From assembly GCA_008828725.1 (NCBI GenBank), contig MEHQ01002830.1, positions 343,384 to 407,383 of the forward strand: a stretch of DNA of 64,000 nt. The letters run 5' to 3'. Below the pieces are notes generated by a model. The model had not been told where the DNA came from. It was given only the letters and a program-made list of their open reading frames with translations, and searched no databases. Positions within the stretch are counted from its first letter, which is position 1; every line of letters begins with the position of its first letter. The stretch is from Saccharina japonica (Eukaryota; Sar; Phaeophyceae; Laminariales; Laminariaceae). This document shows positions 34,559 through 46,294 of this stretch, piece by piece. The translations under genes and the position numbers were made by a program.

Positions 34559-34656
34559 TGACTGGGATTGACCCTGTAGGCGGCGCGAAGTTCATCGACG
34601 CTCTACGTATCACGGCTGTCTGGCACTGGGCAAAGCAGCAGTTTATGGTATGACAC
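34559..34656 (+). CDS. possible short exon, unidentified
   Basis: A pyrimidine-rich run ending CACTTGCAG directly precedes an open stretch encoding TGIDPVGGAKFIDALRI followed by TAVWHWAKQQ. ATG|GTATGA just after it could serve as a donor. The peptide composition is protein-like, and the acceptor is one of the best in the window. No partner exon or family was recognised. Confidence 0.3.
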
Positions 34657-35077
34657 ACACGTGTCGCCGACAATAGTATAATAATAATACAAGAGAAACG
34701 CACACTTTAATTGAACGCACCAAGCGCGCAATATTGGTTGGAATTATTCCTACTGAAATCGCATCCAAGCAGCTAAATCGACGTGGACATCGATTGTACA
34801 CATGTACGTCGCCTAATACAGAGGAGGTGCATCAGACTATGTACAAGAGCATGTTGGGCAAGGCATATGTAAATATATATATTGTATGTAAAACGATCGA
34901 AACATGGTCTCGAGAGGTGTCGTAAATAAAACGAGTTTTCATAAAATAAAATCAAAAGTCTAGCGGGTGGAGGGGTGGGTGTTTGTCACGCATTTTGTTT
35001 TTATCAGCCCATATCTTGCCTGCCTGTTTTGTTGTTCCCGTTTACTTCTTACTCCTACTACTGTAGGTGAGGTTTCA

Positions 35078-35328
35078 GACGCGTGCTACGGTAGAGGTAG
35101 CACTTTTCGGCTGAATTTGTTTCTGAACGATCGGGCTCCTTAACCCAAATTCGTCGGACTTTTTTCATTTTTGAGACGAATAATATTTCAGAGTATACTT
35201 CGGTCATGACATTTCTCATTCGGCAGCACTTTTATTTTCCCCCCAAAAACATCTTTTCGGTGAGGTATGACGCTCCTTAAGTGAGGAGCTCAGACAAAAC
35301 ATGGTACACCTCTATCGTAGCATGTGTC
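35078..35328. mobile_element. inverted-repeat MITE, 'GTGCTACGGTAGAGG' family, copy 4
   Basis: About 251 bp. Ends GACGCGTGCTACGGTAGAGG and, reversed, GACACATGCTACGATAGAGG. The inside is close to copy 1 (24045-24289). Confidence 0.75.
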
Positions 35329-35609
35329 TTCACGTACTTACTGGTGTACCGATACGTGTATTGAAATGCTGACTTCCTGGCTCGTTTGTGTTTTTTGGGG
35401 GAACTATTAACTGATCGCCCGGCAGAAGACCTTCCAGGGAGTTCGTCGTTTGCGAGCTAGGAAGCACTTCCTAGCGGCATCGAGGTACGGGCGTAAACTC
35501 AACCCAACCCAGCCCCAAACCCTAACTCTGACCCCAAACCAGGCCCAAAACGTTCCAACGTAGCCTACCGGATCAACAGTGAATACTACGTACTCCTGTA
35601 TTTGAGTGA

Positions 35610-35905
35610 TATTATTGGCTTCTTCGTGTTTGTTTCTTTTTACTTCACGTATAGTGGGTTAATATTCGGTAGTTTGGTTTTTGTTGCTGACGTCCTATTT
35701 TTGAAAGTATTTGTCAGACAAAATATATACCAGGTATACGTTTTACGAAACCAAATTGAAACTATAAAATTCTTGCCGATTGTTGATGTCACTTCGTACC
35801 TCGAAAATTTCCCGTACCCGCGACTGGGTGGATTTTGTACCCCGGGTTGTTCTTATATACCGTATCATAGGTTTTACGGTGTACTCGTTTGTACAATAAT
35901 AGTAC
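35610..35905 (+). repeat. dispersed repeat shared with 63695-63965
   Basis: Shares GATGTCACTTCGT, AAAATTTCCCG-like, TTTTGTACCCC and GGTTGTTCTTATATACC-like blocks, in the same order, with the reverse complement of 63695-63965. A 102-codon frame (35602-35910) spans it, but the other copy's frame is not conserved, so it is treated as non-coding repeat of unknown family. Confidence 0.5.
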
Positions 35906-35938
35906 TGTAGTGCAAGAAACGCCCCGATCCGACGACCG

Positions 35939-36289
35939 ACGTGTGGGAGTACAGCTCTCGTCGATTTACGGATCGCGATTCGCGCTGGGGGGTGATTCTA
36001 TTTCAGCGCCTTGTGAATGGAGCAGGGTGTCAAATTGGATCTGATCCGGGTGGAATGTGGTCACGGTGGGAGCAGGCGGGTGAATCACCTTCGGAATCCC
36101 TCTTCGCACCCTGCTCCCGCCCAGACCGGATCCTAATCCCACCCAGCTCTGATCCCACTAGGCACCCTGCTTCCATCTACATTGTGCAGGTAGCTATTCA
36201 GCCATCCCCTGTAACCGCCGGATGCCGCGAGCGCGAAGCGCGAGCTATTTGCCGCGGTGACGAAGCGTGGGCCATCATCCCACGTGTCT
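35939..36289. mobile_element. palindromic MITE, 'CGTGGGATGACAGCTCTCG' family, copy 1
   Basis: About 350 bp, able to fold end to end: the outer ends are GACGTGTGGGAGTACAGC and, reversed, GACACGTGGGATGATGG. The central part is CCTTGTGAATGGAGCAGGGT against ACCCTGCTCCC and GCACCCTGCTTCCAT. The second copy is at 62429-62763. No transposase; superfamily unassigned. Confidence 0.65.
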
Positions 36290-37295
36290 GTGGTGATGTC
36301 AAGGTTCTTGTTGCACTACGAGTACACAGCGGTAGTGGAACCTACCAGGTACCTGGTATATTATACCAGGTACCAATCTGCAATCTGGGGTACAATAGGT
36401 TCCACCCAGTTGGGGATACCGAAAGTGTTCGTTCACTTGTATACCGCGGATGATGTAAAGACAAGATTAAAGGCTAACCCCCTCGAGGCGATAAGATGCA
36501 TCAACCAACCAGTAGCAACGCGTCCGCACAGCAACAGGCCTGGAACTGGCTGGGAGACCCCCGAAGGAGGACCCGAGCACGCACAACATATTTTCCGCAG
36601 AGAAACAGGAGGAACAGCAGCACATCGCACCATGAACAATATTTGACGTACCTAAAATAAAGGCGCAACATCATGGTGATGATGCAGTCATCACGATATC
36701 CTACGCGCGAGCAATTATAACATTGACATTGGCCTCAATCGTAACGTTGACATCTGCCAAGAACTATTATCCCCTCTTCAGAGCATGTGTCCCACCGACT
36801 TTCCGACCCTTGATATTATCGTTACCCTGAAAGAGGTACCGGTGACCCGAAGTTCGCTCTCGACCCCTCAACCCCTTCACCTCCCTCCCCGGAGCATTCG
36901 TGCCGGGGCAGCCTTGTGTATATTTACCTACCGTATTATATAATCAAGTATATTTCCAACGTAGTACATACCTGGTAGGTCCTGGGGGGTGGAGAGTAAA
37001 ACTCGTACAGGCACTGCACTATCTGCCGTTGTTGAGTCGTCGCGGCTTTTGCTACACTTCCCGTGGCTTGTTCCCAATGTGCCGCGGTGTTTGTATGGTC
37101 GAGGGCGGTCGGTGGGGTTGTTTTGTCGGCGACGGCGGTCGGAATGGTTGTGCCCCACGTGGGAGGTGGCTCTCGTTTACACGTACATACTACCGTACCT
37201 CGTCAGCACTGTAACCATTTACGTCGTACCTGGTACGTACGTGTATATTACAATTTCGAGGAAGTCATACGTATGCTGAACCAGATTGTACCGTG

Positions 37296-37535
37296 AAACA
37301 GCAGTGTGTGTGTGTGTGTGTGTTCTTCACATTAAACCTTCCTTTCTACCCGTCGACATCCAGCACACCCAGTGTCCGTGCCGATTCATCATCCTAAAAA
37401 GGTACCAGTTCTGTGGTCACAAAACTACGACACAGAGATACTACGCTCAGTTCAGTAAGCAGAGCAGACAATGCAATGCCATATGCGACAGGCAAGACCT
37501 ACCCTGCTAGCAATCCAGGTGCATGCATTACCCAA
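37296..37535 (-). mobile_element. retroposon (SINE or LINE tail) family copy
   Basis: On the minus strand it starts GCATGCACCTGGATTGCTAG, passes TTGTGACCAC and a GACACTGGGTGT block, and ends in TTTAATGTGAAGA plus an (AC)n run. It is collinear with 49339-49550. Its tail TTAATGTGAAGA is the same as that of the LINE at 18530-19765, so it is probably mobilised by that LINE. Confidence 0.6.
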
Positions 37536-37754
37536 TACCTGCTTTACTAGCAGGCGAGCACCCGTTATGACGTGCTGACGGAGAAAAATTTCAAACCGAA
37601 ACGATTCAGCACGGTTTTTTTTGTTGACTCGACTTCAAGTTTCTTCTCATTCGTGAAATTATGAGTCAGCAAAGAGTGTGATAGTTTCGAGCCTTCGCCG
37701 GCTTTTTTTTTTCGAAAAGGTCGGAAACAAAGTTTTAGTACGAGGTATAAAGAA

Positions 37755-38804
37755 GAGCAGTGGCCAAAATCGGGTATACCCGATGGGTTTGTGGCCAAAA
37801 CAGGGTACCATTGTATTTTAGTGACCACGATGACCCCAGGGCGCCATCTCATTGGCCAGCGCAGGCCACCACCCGACGCTGGCCACAAACCCATCGGGTA
37901 TACCCGATTTTGGCTACTCACCCCCCAAGAGGTACCCGATAATTGTACCCACCTACCCGAAAATGGCCGGACTGTTCGACCACCACGGCCCAACAGCCCA
38001 CCACGCACCAGACGACGATTACGACTAACTTCATCGAAATCCATGCCCCCAGCCAGCCCTGTTACCGACGCAACCATCTGCTTGATAGATACCCATCCAT
38101 CTGCTCGACAAGTATCCATGATTTGGTTGATTCGCGCAGCCTCTCACACCCAACCAAACTTGCCACCTCGAAACACTGCACAGCAGTAGTGGTGCCACTT
38201 CGAAACACAGCACAGCAGTAGTGGTTCAAAACACGGCCCAGCCGTAGTGGTTGGTTCACAGTGCTATCTCTCCCTCTCCCAACCAAAAGCCACCTCATCA
38301 CGGCACACCAGTAGTAGTAGTTGATTCGCTCCCTCTCCCACCCATAAAGCACCGCTCTTTCTCTCCCTCCTCGACGAGCCACCAGCCACCAACCACCGCA
38401 CAGCACAGCAGCAGTAATATAGTAGCTCGTAGAGCAGATGAATCCGTCGGTAACAGGTTGGGACTCGGCCGGAACTCGACTGGATACGTCGTATTACGTC
38501 GTGATACGTACCTGGTACGCAGGTGCGTGGTACGTAGTAATCGTCGTCTGGTGCGTGGTGGGCTGTTGAGCCGTGGTGGTCGAACAGCCCGGCCATTTTC
38601 GGGTAGGTGGGTACAATTATCGGGTACCTCTTGGGGGGTGAGTAGCCAAAATCGGGTATACCCGATGGGTTTGTGGCCAGCGTCGGGTGGTGGCCTGCGC
38701 TGGCCAATGAGATGGCGCCCTGGGGTCGTCGCGGTCACTAAAATACAATGGTACCCTGTTTTGGCCACAAACCCATCGGGTATACCCGATTTTGGCCACT
38801 GCTC
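37755..38804. mobile_element. Mutator-like long-inverted-repeat element, 1050 bp, young
   Basis: Arms of 268 bp each (37755-38022, 38537-38804), starting GAGCAGTGGCCAAAATCGGG, with about four differences by eye. A perfect 9-bp duplication TATAAAGAA flanks it (37746-37754, 38805-38813). Each arm holds the palindrome CATCGGGTATACCCGATG twice. The 514-bp centre has three copies of a CGAAACACAGCACAGCAGTA-like unit and no transposase. The mirrored 184- and 192-codon frames on the arms are not genes. Confidence 0.85.
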
Positions 38805-39099
38805 TATAAAGAAACTCCGGGTTTTCTAAAGGGCCTGTTTTACCTTTTTGGTTGTGAGCCGATATCATATCAGTCGGAACAAGGCCTATTTCGGGAACCC
38901 TGCTTTCAAAATTAACCAGATTTCCACTCGCCCCTTGTAGACAAACTGTAGTTATGATGAGATGGAAACCCTGCTTTTTGTGCTGCATTTTGGCGTCGGT
39001 GGGGATGAGGAATCCGAGCCCAAATAGCCGCAAAACATTTATTTTGTTGTTCAATTTGTTTTACCAAAAAGGCGCCAGAGTGTTGTTTATATGTGTGTC

Positions 39100-41040
39100 G
39101 CGAAAACAAAAAGGATACTGATTAGCATTTGTTTAAGCCGAAATGATATGCAAATTGATTTCTCGAGACCTTGGCCAAGTCGGCAAACCTTTGTTTTGTT
39201 TTTAGCCGAAAAATGTATCAATGCTCGTACAAAGCCGGCAGAGGCTCAGCATGCAGAGAAGGCATTATAATTTGGGTCAAAGGAAAGTCGATCAGATCAA
39301 ACTGGAAAATGGGTTCTAAAATACTGTATATAGTAGGGCCCTTACTTACTAGTATGATATTTGTTTTTTGCTGAAATTCCCACAATAATATTCGTTTCGT
39401 TGCATTTAATATGGATCTGATTCTCGTCTGATTGATCAAAAAGTGGATATTCAAGCAGGCGTTCCGAGGGAACTGAATAACACGGAATTCCAAAAGACGC
39501 GTTTCTGGAACTTCGTTTGTTATTATTCGTGTTACTTACAACATATCGTATATGATATACGTACATCTGGGGAGTTTGTCGCACTCGACGTGCGATGCTC
39601 CATGAAACCGAAGCAAGACACCAAAACTTGAGCCGTTTCTTCGGCTGCTTTAGAGGCGAGATCCATCACTCCCTAGAGGCAGGGCCGCCGGAGCAGCCGC
39701 ACCGCAAGGTCCGACTGTCGTGGCTCAGAGTAGACCACCCGCGATTATTGTTTACAAGGCCGTCGTAAACCAAGCTTTTCATCTCTATTTGCCTGCCAAA
39801 CCACACAAGCACCGACCAAGTCACGATTTCGCTCAGACGTTCGATCACTAGACTATATATCCACATCACTGCTTGCTGCCGGCGTGGAGCTTCGGGTCGG
39901 CGCCAGACAGCCAAGGCATGCCAAGAGCGATAGCCTCTTAGCCGGCGCCGGCAGAAGTAACATCCCGCTGGGCGCGGCGCTCCTGGGAGGACTTGGGCGG
40001 TAGACCAGCTCGTTAATACCACACGGGTGTTGGTTGACCCTCGTGCGTTGTTCGAGTTTTCAACACAAAATTATCATTTCCGCGATAAACCTAAGTGTCG
40101 TACTGTTCCCGAAATATATTTTCGTGCAGATTTTGAATTTTTTATTTGTCATTGCACGGAATATACTCTATAATAGCAGTGATGTTAACCGAAAACCAAA
40201 AACAGATTTCTTCGGTCGTTTGTTTTGGGTTTTTCCTGACCGAAAACCGACTGAAACGTTTCTGTTTTTCGATTGCCAAAAAGAAACGAAACAGAAAAAC
40301 AAACTCGTTGTTTTTCAATCGTTGTTTTTCCCCGTCCCCTAAGCCAATAACGTGTACAAATATATATGGAAACCCCGTTGTGCATGTATGGACATACCAC
40401 TGATCACGGATAAGCCACACAGCACACCGCACACAGCACATAGCACACAGCCCGCAGCAGCAACAACAGCCGCACAGGGCACAAGGCACAGTGCGTCGCG
40501 AGACTGCGAAGGATAGCCATGTATGTCGGGTTCAGACAGGAGTGCTGATTCTGACTTTGAGCCGGAGGCAGAGACGGGTGCAGGCAAAGGGGAGTAGCTC
40601 CGACGACGATACGTTGAAGGTTGTGAGCAAGCCCCTTAGTGGCCGAGTTGCAGCGTCAAAGGCGGCGGCAGGCTTTGTGATCTGCAGATAGCCGAACTGT
40701 GTTATTTACCACAGACAAGAGCGAGCTCTGTGCCCGACCTACAATACGCATTCATTCATACCCACGCCCCCCCGTTCAGCAACCTAGAGTTTGTTCTTGA
40801 TGGTCTTATAGCTGTACGCTGCAACTTTTTTTATCTATCATACATCTACCAGGTACATGATATCTAGACTACACATCAGCCGTGCCCCCGTATAATACTA
40901 TCGTCCTACTATTTTTATATTGTAGCAACTGCACTGTAGCTGTTGTTGGCTGCAGATGATGAATATGTATGTCGGCCTGTACCGTGTGTGGCGCAGCAGA
41001 CGCAGGTACTGCAGACGGGCCACTTGATACCATATCACGA
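39100..41040. other. no convincing gene
   Basis: Short frames only. 40180-40330 is rich in self-complementary AACCGAAAACC and GGTCGTTTG-like words, as is 41455-41610; both look like remains of short hairpin elements. A tRNA-A-box-like TAGTCTAGTGATCG lies on the minus strand near 39840-39855 but no tRNA can be folded around it. Confidence 0.35.
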
Positions 41041-41048
41041 TAATCTCA

Positions 41049-41385
41049 GGGGCGTCCGAAAAGTATTTTGTCGACACCTAACTATTTTAAATGGTCAGAA
41101 TGGAAACACAATCGGAGCACTTTGATCCCTGGACGATTTAGCACAAAACAAGTTATTGCAAGTATTTTTTTTGAAGTTTTCCAAACACCAATCACTTGGT
41201 TTTAAAGACCCCCCCCCCTCCGAGGCTCAGGGGGGGTCTTTAAAATCAAGTGATTGGTTTCTGGAAAAATTCAGAAAAAAAACTTGTTTTGTTCTAAATC
41301 GCGCAGCGATCACAGTGCTCCGATTGTTTTTCCATTCTGACAATTTTAGATAGTTAGGTGTACAAAAAATATTTTTCGGGGTGCG
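41049..41385. mobile_element. fold-back MITE, about 337 bp
   Basis: The left half from GGGGCGTCCGAAAAGTATTT to the C-run at 41210 is matched by the reverse complement of the right half, with shared CACCTAACTA, AATCGGAGCACT, GATTTAG-ACAAAACAAG and CCAATCACTTG blocks. The loop is a C-run/G-run. No certain target duplication; GGGGCGTCCGAAAAGT-like ends are reminiscent of Tc1-like ends, an inference only. Confidence 0.65.
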
Positions 41386-41454
41386 CTCGATCATCTCGTC
41401 ATATTATGCCAACACATGCGGACCGAATCCTTCGAAATGTAGAATATATTTGGC

Positions 41455-41610
41455 TACGAAGTTTGGTCGGGAAACGGACCGAAAAACCGAGCGAGAAATG
41501 TTTGGTTTCGGTTTCGTTTTTTTTTCGTTTTTGTTTTTAAACCGAACGAAACCGACCGACTTTTCGGTGAAACCAGAAAAACCGGCCGAGTCCATCCCCA
41601 CTTTCGCTTC
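41455..41610. repeat. short inverted repeat, AAACCGACCGA-type
   Basis: GTCGGGAAACGGACCGAAAA on one side and TTTTCGGTGAAACCAG with AAACCGAACGAAACC on the other can pair imperfectly. Related words are at 40180-40330. Probably a decayed hairpin element. Confidence 0.4.
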
Positions 41611-41889
41611 ACCATCACACTGCTCTGGACAATCCATGCCAGGTTCGACACGCATCAGTAATCGGTTCTATATACTTGGGCACGCATGGTTTTCTTCTAG
41701 CAGCGCTTCCGGTCCCCTCGAGTCATATATACCAGTTTGTATTATGTTCAATTTCAGAATTCGAGATTTACTGTTTTTTCATCTGTTTTTTCTGATATGG
41801 TTTGTGTCGTTATGTTCTCGTATCCTCGACATTTTACTTGCTACACCCAATAATTTGCGGTTACTTTTGTTTTGACGTTTCGCTGTCTC

Positions 41890-42020
41890 ACACTCCGTGA
41901 CCACGAAATTTGAGTCTCTCTCGAGGATTAATTCAGGACAGACACGGGGTGTACTGATTTCTGATGAAGCTGGGTATATAGAAGTAACGGTTTCTTCATG
42001 TGGAGACAACACACACGCTG
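41890..42020 (+). mobile_element. retroposon tail copy
   Basis: GTGACCACGAAATTTGAG, then TTCAGGACAGACACGGGGTG and an ATGTGGAGACAACACACAC end match the 37296-37535/49339-49550 family. The LTR element at 42054 inserted about 35 bases beyond it. Confidence 0.5.
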
Positions 42021-42053
42021 CCTGAATTATGCAGTTTCATGTCTTGTTTCCCT

Positions 42054-42309
42054 TGTTAAGGTGACCCCTGGAGGGGTACTCTGGGTCGGGAAATAAGTAG
42101 AAGCTCCACGTGATGTATATGTATTACCGCCGTAGACACAGGAAAGGGGGAGAAACATAGAGAAACATAAAGGAAACAAAGAGTGAGGCGATGGAAATCG
42201 CTCCAAAACCGCCAAGTGCTCCACACAGAAACACGCATATTTCCTCTGTGGAACTCCCAAATACCGTTACATAAATATCCCTGCACCAAGTACGTTAGCA
42301 CTCTGAACA
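42054..42309 (-). repeat. 3' LTR of family 2 copy A
   Basis: TG...CA-bounded direct repeat; partner 45274-45524. Confidence 0.7.
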
Positions 42310-42524
42310 GCCTCCCTGATTTCTACTTGGTGAATGGGATGACACTAATACCTCAGGATACCATGGTGGTACGTCAAGCGCACCCAAAAAAGAAACACAA
42401 ATATCATACTCAATGAAAACCAAAAAGTACCCAGCCTTCCCTTCGTTGAGGTCATCAGCTTGGATAAAAATGGTATTCAACACCGGATAAATGTCCGAAA
42501 ATCAGAACCTCAAGCCTCAAACAT

Positions 42525-42710
42525 TTCTCGGGAAAATCACTCTCAGAAAAATCAACTCTCGGAAAAATTAACTCTCAGAAATAAATCAACTCTCAGAAAA
42601 ATCAACTCTCAGAAATTAATCAACTCTCGAAAAAAATCATCTCTCAGAAATAAATCAGCGGTCAGAAAATCGACTCTCAAAAATAAATCAACTCTCAGAA
42701 AAACAAAAAA
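42525..42710. repeat. short tandem repeat AAATCAACTCTCAGAA, in LTR element A
   Basis: About ten units of 15-18 bases. The same array is at 50343-50510 in the related element, so it is part of the family's 3' non-coding region. Confidence 0.75.
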
Positions 42711-42969
42711 AAAATTAATCCTGCCGACTACGCCAAGAACACAAAACAAAATAGCCTCCCTGCGTCCAAAAACACTCCGTTCGTTCAAATTGCAAACGAT
42801 CAAAATTCACAACGTCCAAGCTACTTTGAAATCACTCATCATATTTTATAGATTCCGAAAACTAAAAGCTAAATAGCAGTTTCCTCTGAACGGGGAGCAA
42901 GCACACTAAATCCAATCAATCGGCATCGTCAAGAAATCAGCATTCCTATAAATAATATCATCGAACAAA

Positions 42970-43215
42970 CTTGCCAGTCTTCAGATCACGTACGTACACG
43001 TACGTACGTATTCGGTCGATCTCCATGAACATCTTTCAATTCCGCAGATCACGTACGTATTCGGTCGACATTCATGAATGTCCGTATACAACATCTTTCA
43101 ACTCCGCAGATCACGTACGTATTCGGTCGACCTTCATTAATGTACGTATACAACATTTTTCAACTCCGCAAATCACGTACGTATTCGGCCGACCTGCATT
43201 AATGTTCGTGTACAC
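42970..43215. repeat. about 60-bp tandem repeat with ACGTACGTATTCGGTCGAC, in LTR element A
   Basis: Four units pairing a CAGATCACGTACGTATTCGG core with CATGAATGT and CAACATCTTTCAACTCCG blocks; matched at 50785-51020 in the related element. Cut by the MITE at 43216. Confidence 0.75.
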
Positions 43216-43462
43216 GATGCATGCCACGATAGAGATGCGCCATGTTTTTTCTGAGCTCCTCACTTAAGGAGCGTCATACCTCACCGAAAAAATGATTTTG
43301 GAGGAAAATAAAAGGGCTGCCGGATGCGAAATCTCATGACCGAAGTATACTCTGAAGCATTATTCGTCACAAAAATGAAAGTCCGACGAATTTGGGTTAA
43401 GGAGCCCGATCGTTCAGAAAACGATTCAGCCAAAAAGTGCTACCTCTACCGTAGCACGCGTC
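43216..43462. mobile_element. inverted-repeat MITE, 'GTGCTACGGTAGAGG' family, copy 5, nested
   Basis: About 247 bp, opposite orientation to copies 1, 2 and 4, inserted into LTR element A. The corresponding place in the related LTR element (about 51010) lacks it, which gives the empty site. Internal sequence is close to copy 1, suggesting recent activity of this family. Confidence 0.75.
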
Positions 43463-45273
43463 AGTTGAGTGTGCATTTTTTTTTCTGCTGAGACGTGGCA
43501 TCTTCTGTCTCCCCCATTGAAACCTGCAAACACCCAAAAATAGTTTTTGTTCATTGTTTTTCGGACATTAATAGCCTCACGTAGCAGAGGGTGCACCTAC
43601 AACGCGTCCCACGGGCGGCGGGGCGGGGGAGGGGGGGGGGGGGTTGCACGGCCACAAAACTCGACGGGGGGGGTGTACTCATCATGTCGTGCACGTCCGT
43701 AGGGGGGGGTTATGTCAAGTATCATACTGCTGTTGAATTATAAATGCTGTGGCCACAAACTCAAAAAATAGGCATGCCCGCCAACAGAAACAAAATATGT
43801 GTTGGTACAGATATTGCATGCTCTACAGCCAGCAGCTACTCCATCGAGGAGGAGAGGCAACACAGCAGCAGTACCCAGGGCAGTCTGTAAAAAACAAACC
43901 TACACTGCCAAACAAGTCATCGATACTGCTGTGATGCTATCATAAAAATACGTGAACGAAAACCAAATAATCCAACAAAAATAAGAACCTGTTGTTCTTC
44001 ATGAAGCTTCCAGCTTCCAGCTCTCGCTCGCTTTGTGCCTCGCCCTGGCGGGCTTTGGCCTGGTCCTCCAGAGAAGCCTCCGCACCGAACCCCGGCCAGC
44101 CACACGGGGCCCGCCTCCGTTGCCATTCTCCCCTCTTGCTCTCCTCCTCCCCTTGGCCGACCTCGGCTCCGAACACCCCTTCATGACAGTGGGGGTACTC
44201 GTTTCCTCCTCAGTGTTCCCGCATCACCCCTCCTCTTTTGTCTCGCTCCTCCTCTTCCTCCTCCTTCCGTTTCTCGTATGATACCAGGGCTCGGTGCGCA
44301 AGTACCACAGGCTCTCCACTGCAGGGCGAGCTGCTCCGCCTCGGGCTAAGCGCATGCCTACCGCGGGTGGCGAGGTGGCGGCGGCGGGGGCGGAGGCGTC
44401 GGCGGCAGTGGCAGCGGCTGAGTTTCCTGCTCCTGCCCGTTTGCTGCTGCTGCTGGGGGCATTGACTTCCGTAACGAAAATGCAGATATCGCTACGAGAA
44501 ATCGCAGATAGACCCCCGTTTTCGCCTCCCGTAAGTACAATCGGCTTGGCAAATGCTGCTGTGACTGCTGCGACTGCTGGTACTGCTGCTGCTGTAGTGT
44601 ACTGCTGCTGCTGCTGCTGCTGTCTGTGTTGCTGGTGTATACACTCCTGCTCCTGAAACCATTTATCCTGCTGCTGCCATCTAGCCTCCTGATGCCGCTG
44701 CATCCACTCCTCCTCCTCCTGCCTATCCTCCCGTTCCATCTGCATCCTCATCTCCATCATTCTCATCTCCATTTTTAGTACTTTTCTCAAGCTTGCGTTT
44801 TCCTCATCGCCGCTTGTTGCTCCCGTACCCTCTGCCGCGGAGACTGGTTGCCTTGGTGGCCTCTAATGCGCCTCCGCCTGCTGCGATGCGCCATCTCTTG
44901 GCTTAGCCGCTTGCCTCGTCTCGCGCTCCTCGCTATGAGCAATTCCCGCGGGCTCTCCCGTGGCGATGCTCGCGCCTCTGCGGCTGCCGTAGCTTCTTCA
45001 GCTACCTGGCCTCGTGCTCCCCTGGAGGTTTTGTTCGCGCTCCTGCGCTATGAGCTATTCCCGCGGCCTCTCCCGTGGCGATGCTCGCCGCCTCTGCAGC
45101 TGCCGTAGCTTCTTCAGCTCGCCTGGCCCAGCTGGCCTCATCATCGATGAAGCCGCTGCTCGGTGAAAGTCCCTCTGAACTCTCCATCCGAAATACAAAA
45201 CAATCAGCTCGTCCTTAGCTCTCCCGACTGATACCCAACCAGCGAGCCGTGCCAATTGAAACAGACGCTAGCG

Positions 45274-45524
45274 TGTTAAGGTGACCCCTGGAGGGGTACT
45301 CTGGGTCGGGAAAGAAGTAGAAGTTCCACGTGATGTATATATATTACTCCGTAGACACAGGAAGGGGGAGAAACTAGAAAAACATAAGGAACATAAGAGT
45401 GAGGCGATGGAAATCGCTCCAAACCGCCAAGTGCTCCACAGAGAAACACGCATATTTCCTCTGTGGAACTCCCAAATACCGTTACATAAATATCCCTGCA
45501 CCAAGTACGTTAGCACTCTGAACA
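45274..45524 (-). repeat. 5' LTR of family 2 copy A
   Basis: TG...CA-bounded direct repeat. It is closer in sequence to the LTR at 53443-53697 than to its own partner at 42054, which matters for how the two elements arose. Confidence 0.7.
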
Positions 45525-46254
45525 CCCCTCATAAAAAGGATGTACATCCTGCATAAGGACTTAAGTTATAATTGATGTCTACCTATCACACAATTCGCAA
45601 GTACGCGCGATCGAAGCATAACAAACAGCTTGCATACTCGTATGGTACGTAGGTGAGTTTCGACGGATGTTTGATGCCACTGCTGTCGTCTGTGTTGTAT
45701 AATGTTACTAAATACGACAGCAAAACATCGGTGCGCCTCGCGCGCCTTTTTTTGTGTTATTGAGCTGCGCCAAGGCCGTAGAAGATGATCCTATCCAGGC
45801 ATAGTTGTAACAACCTTGACAGATGGTCGCATAGGCGGGCACAGGGAGCAGCATACTGCCATGCTGGTGTGGGATACATGATACTCTACCGATGTAAAAC
45901 ACCAGAAGACTGTTGTTTTGCAGAAGGGCCGTTTTTGGGCAATCAAACTTGCAGAACAATAGACATCTGAGTCTAGATGTGGTGGTGAGAGTAGTGAGAG
46001 ACTGGGGTAAGCCCGTGCTCACTCTCCAGCTACCCAGGCTATGATCCGTTCGCTACAGTCAGGAGGACCGCGTGAGAAGAAAAACCAAACCGGTGGGTGA
46101 TGTCGCATACTGGTCGAAACGGTAGGTATCTACTCGTAAGACCTCGTGAAGAGCGAAACCAACCCGGTCGGTTATGCCGCATATTGATCGAAGCATAACA
46201 TGATACGCCGCATTTATCGTCGCCGGTGCTACGTACTGTTGTGCTCGACTACTG
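45525..46254. repeat. 730-bp duplicated flank, copy 1
   Basis: Begins right after the LTR at 45524 and is nearly identical over 730 bases to 53698-54427. Inside are two diverged units of a GAAACCAACCCGGT...CATATTG block (about 46072-46190). Frames of 104 (minus) and 62 (plus) codons are identical in both copies simply because the DNA is. No coding evidence. It ends where the 40-bp array begins. Confidence 0.8.
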
Positions 46255-46294
46255 GAACAAATACCCTTACCCGGGGTGTTGTGCCCAAGGTGTT

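Larger units (their letters stand above)
42054..45524 (-). mobile_element. pol-less LTR element, family 2, copy A
   Basis: Direct LTRs of 256 bp (42054-42309) and 251 bp (45274-45524), TGTTAAGG...CTGAACA, about 5 percent apart by eye. Flanks TCCCT (42049-42053) and CCCCT (45525-45529) fit a 5-bp target duplication with one difference. On the minus strand CAGGGAGGC before the left LTR is polypurine-like. The inside runs from an Ala-rich repeat and a Q-rich, charged coiled-coil-like coding stretch (about 44000-45260) to non-coding tandem repeats (42525-42710, 42970-43215). A MITE has inserted at 43216-43462. No polymerase or integrase recognised. The coding part is broken, probably in several places. 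Confidence 0.7.

Noticed and set aside
37565-38829. Mirrored 184- and 192-codon frames
   Set aside because: Both are the same inverted-repeat arm of the Mutator-like element read from each side.
38830-39344. Another PIF/Harbinger element (GGGCCTGTTTT start, GGGCCCTTA end)
   Set aside because: Only about six bases of inverted match and flanks that do not agree as a TWA duplication.
45708-46022. 104-codon frame conserved at 53881-54195
   Set aside because: Identity reflects duplication of the whole 730-bp segment, not protein conservation.
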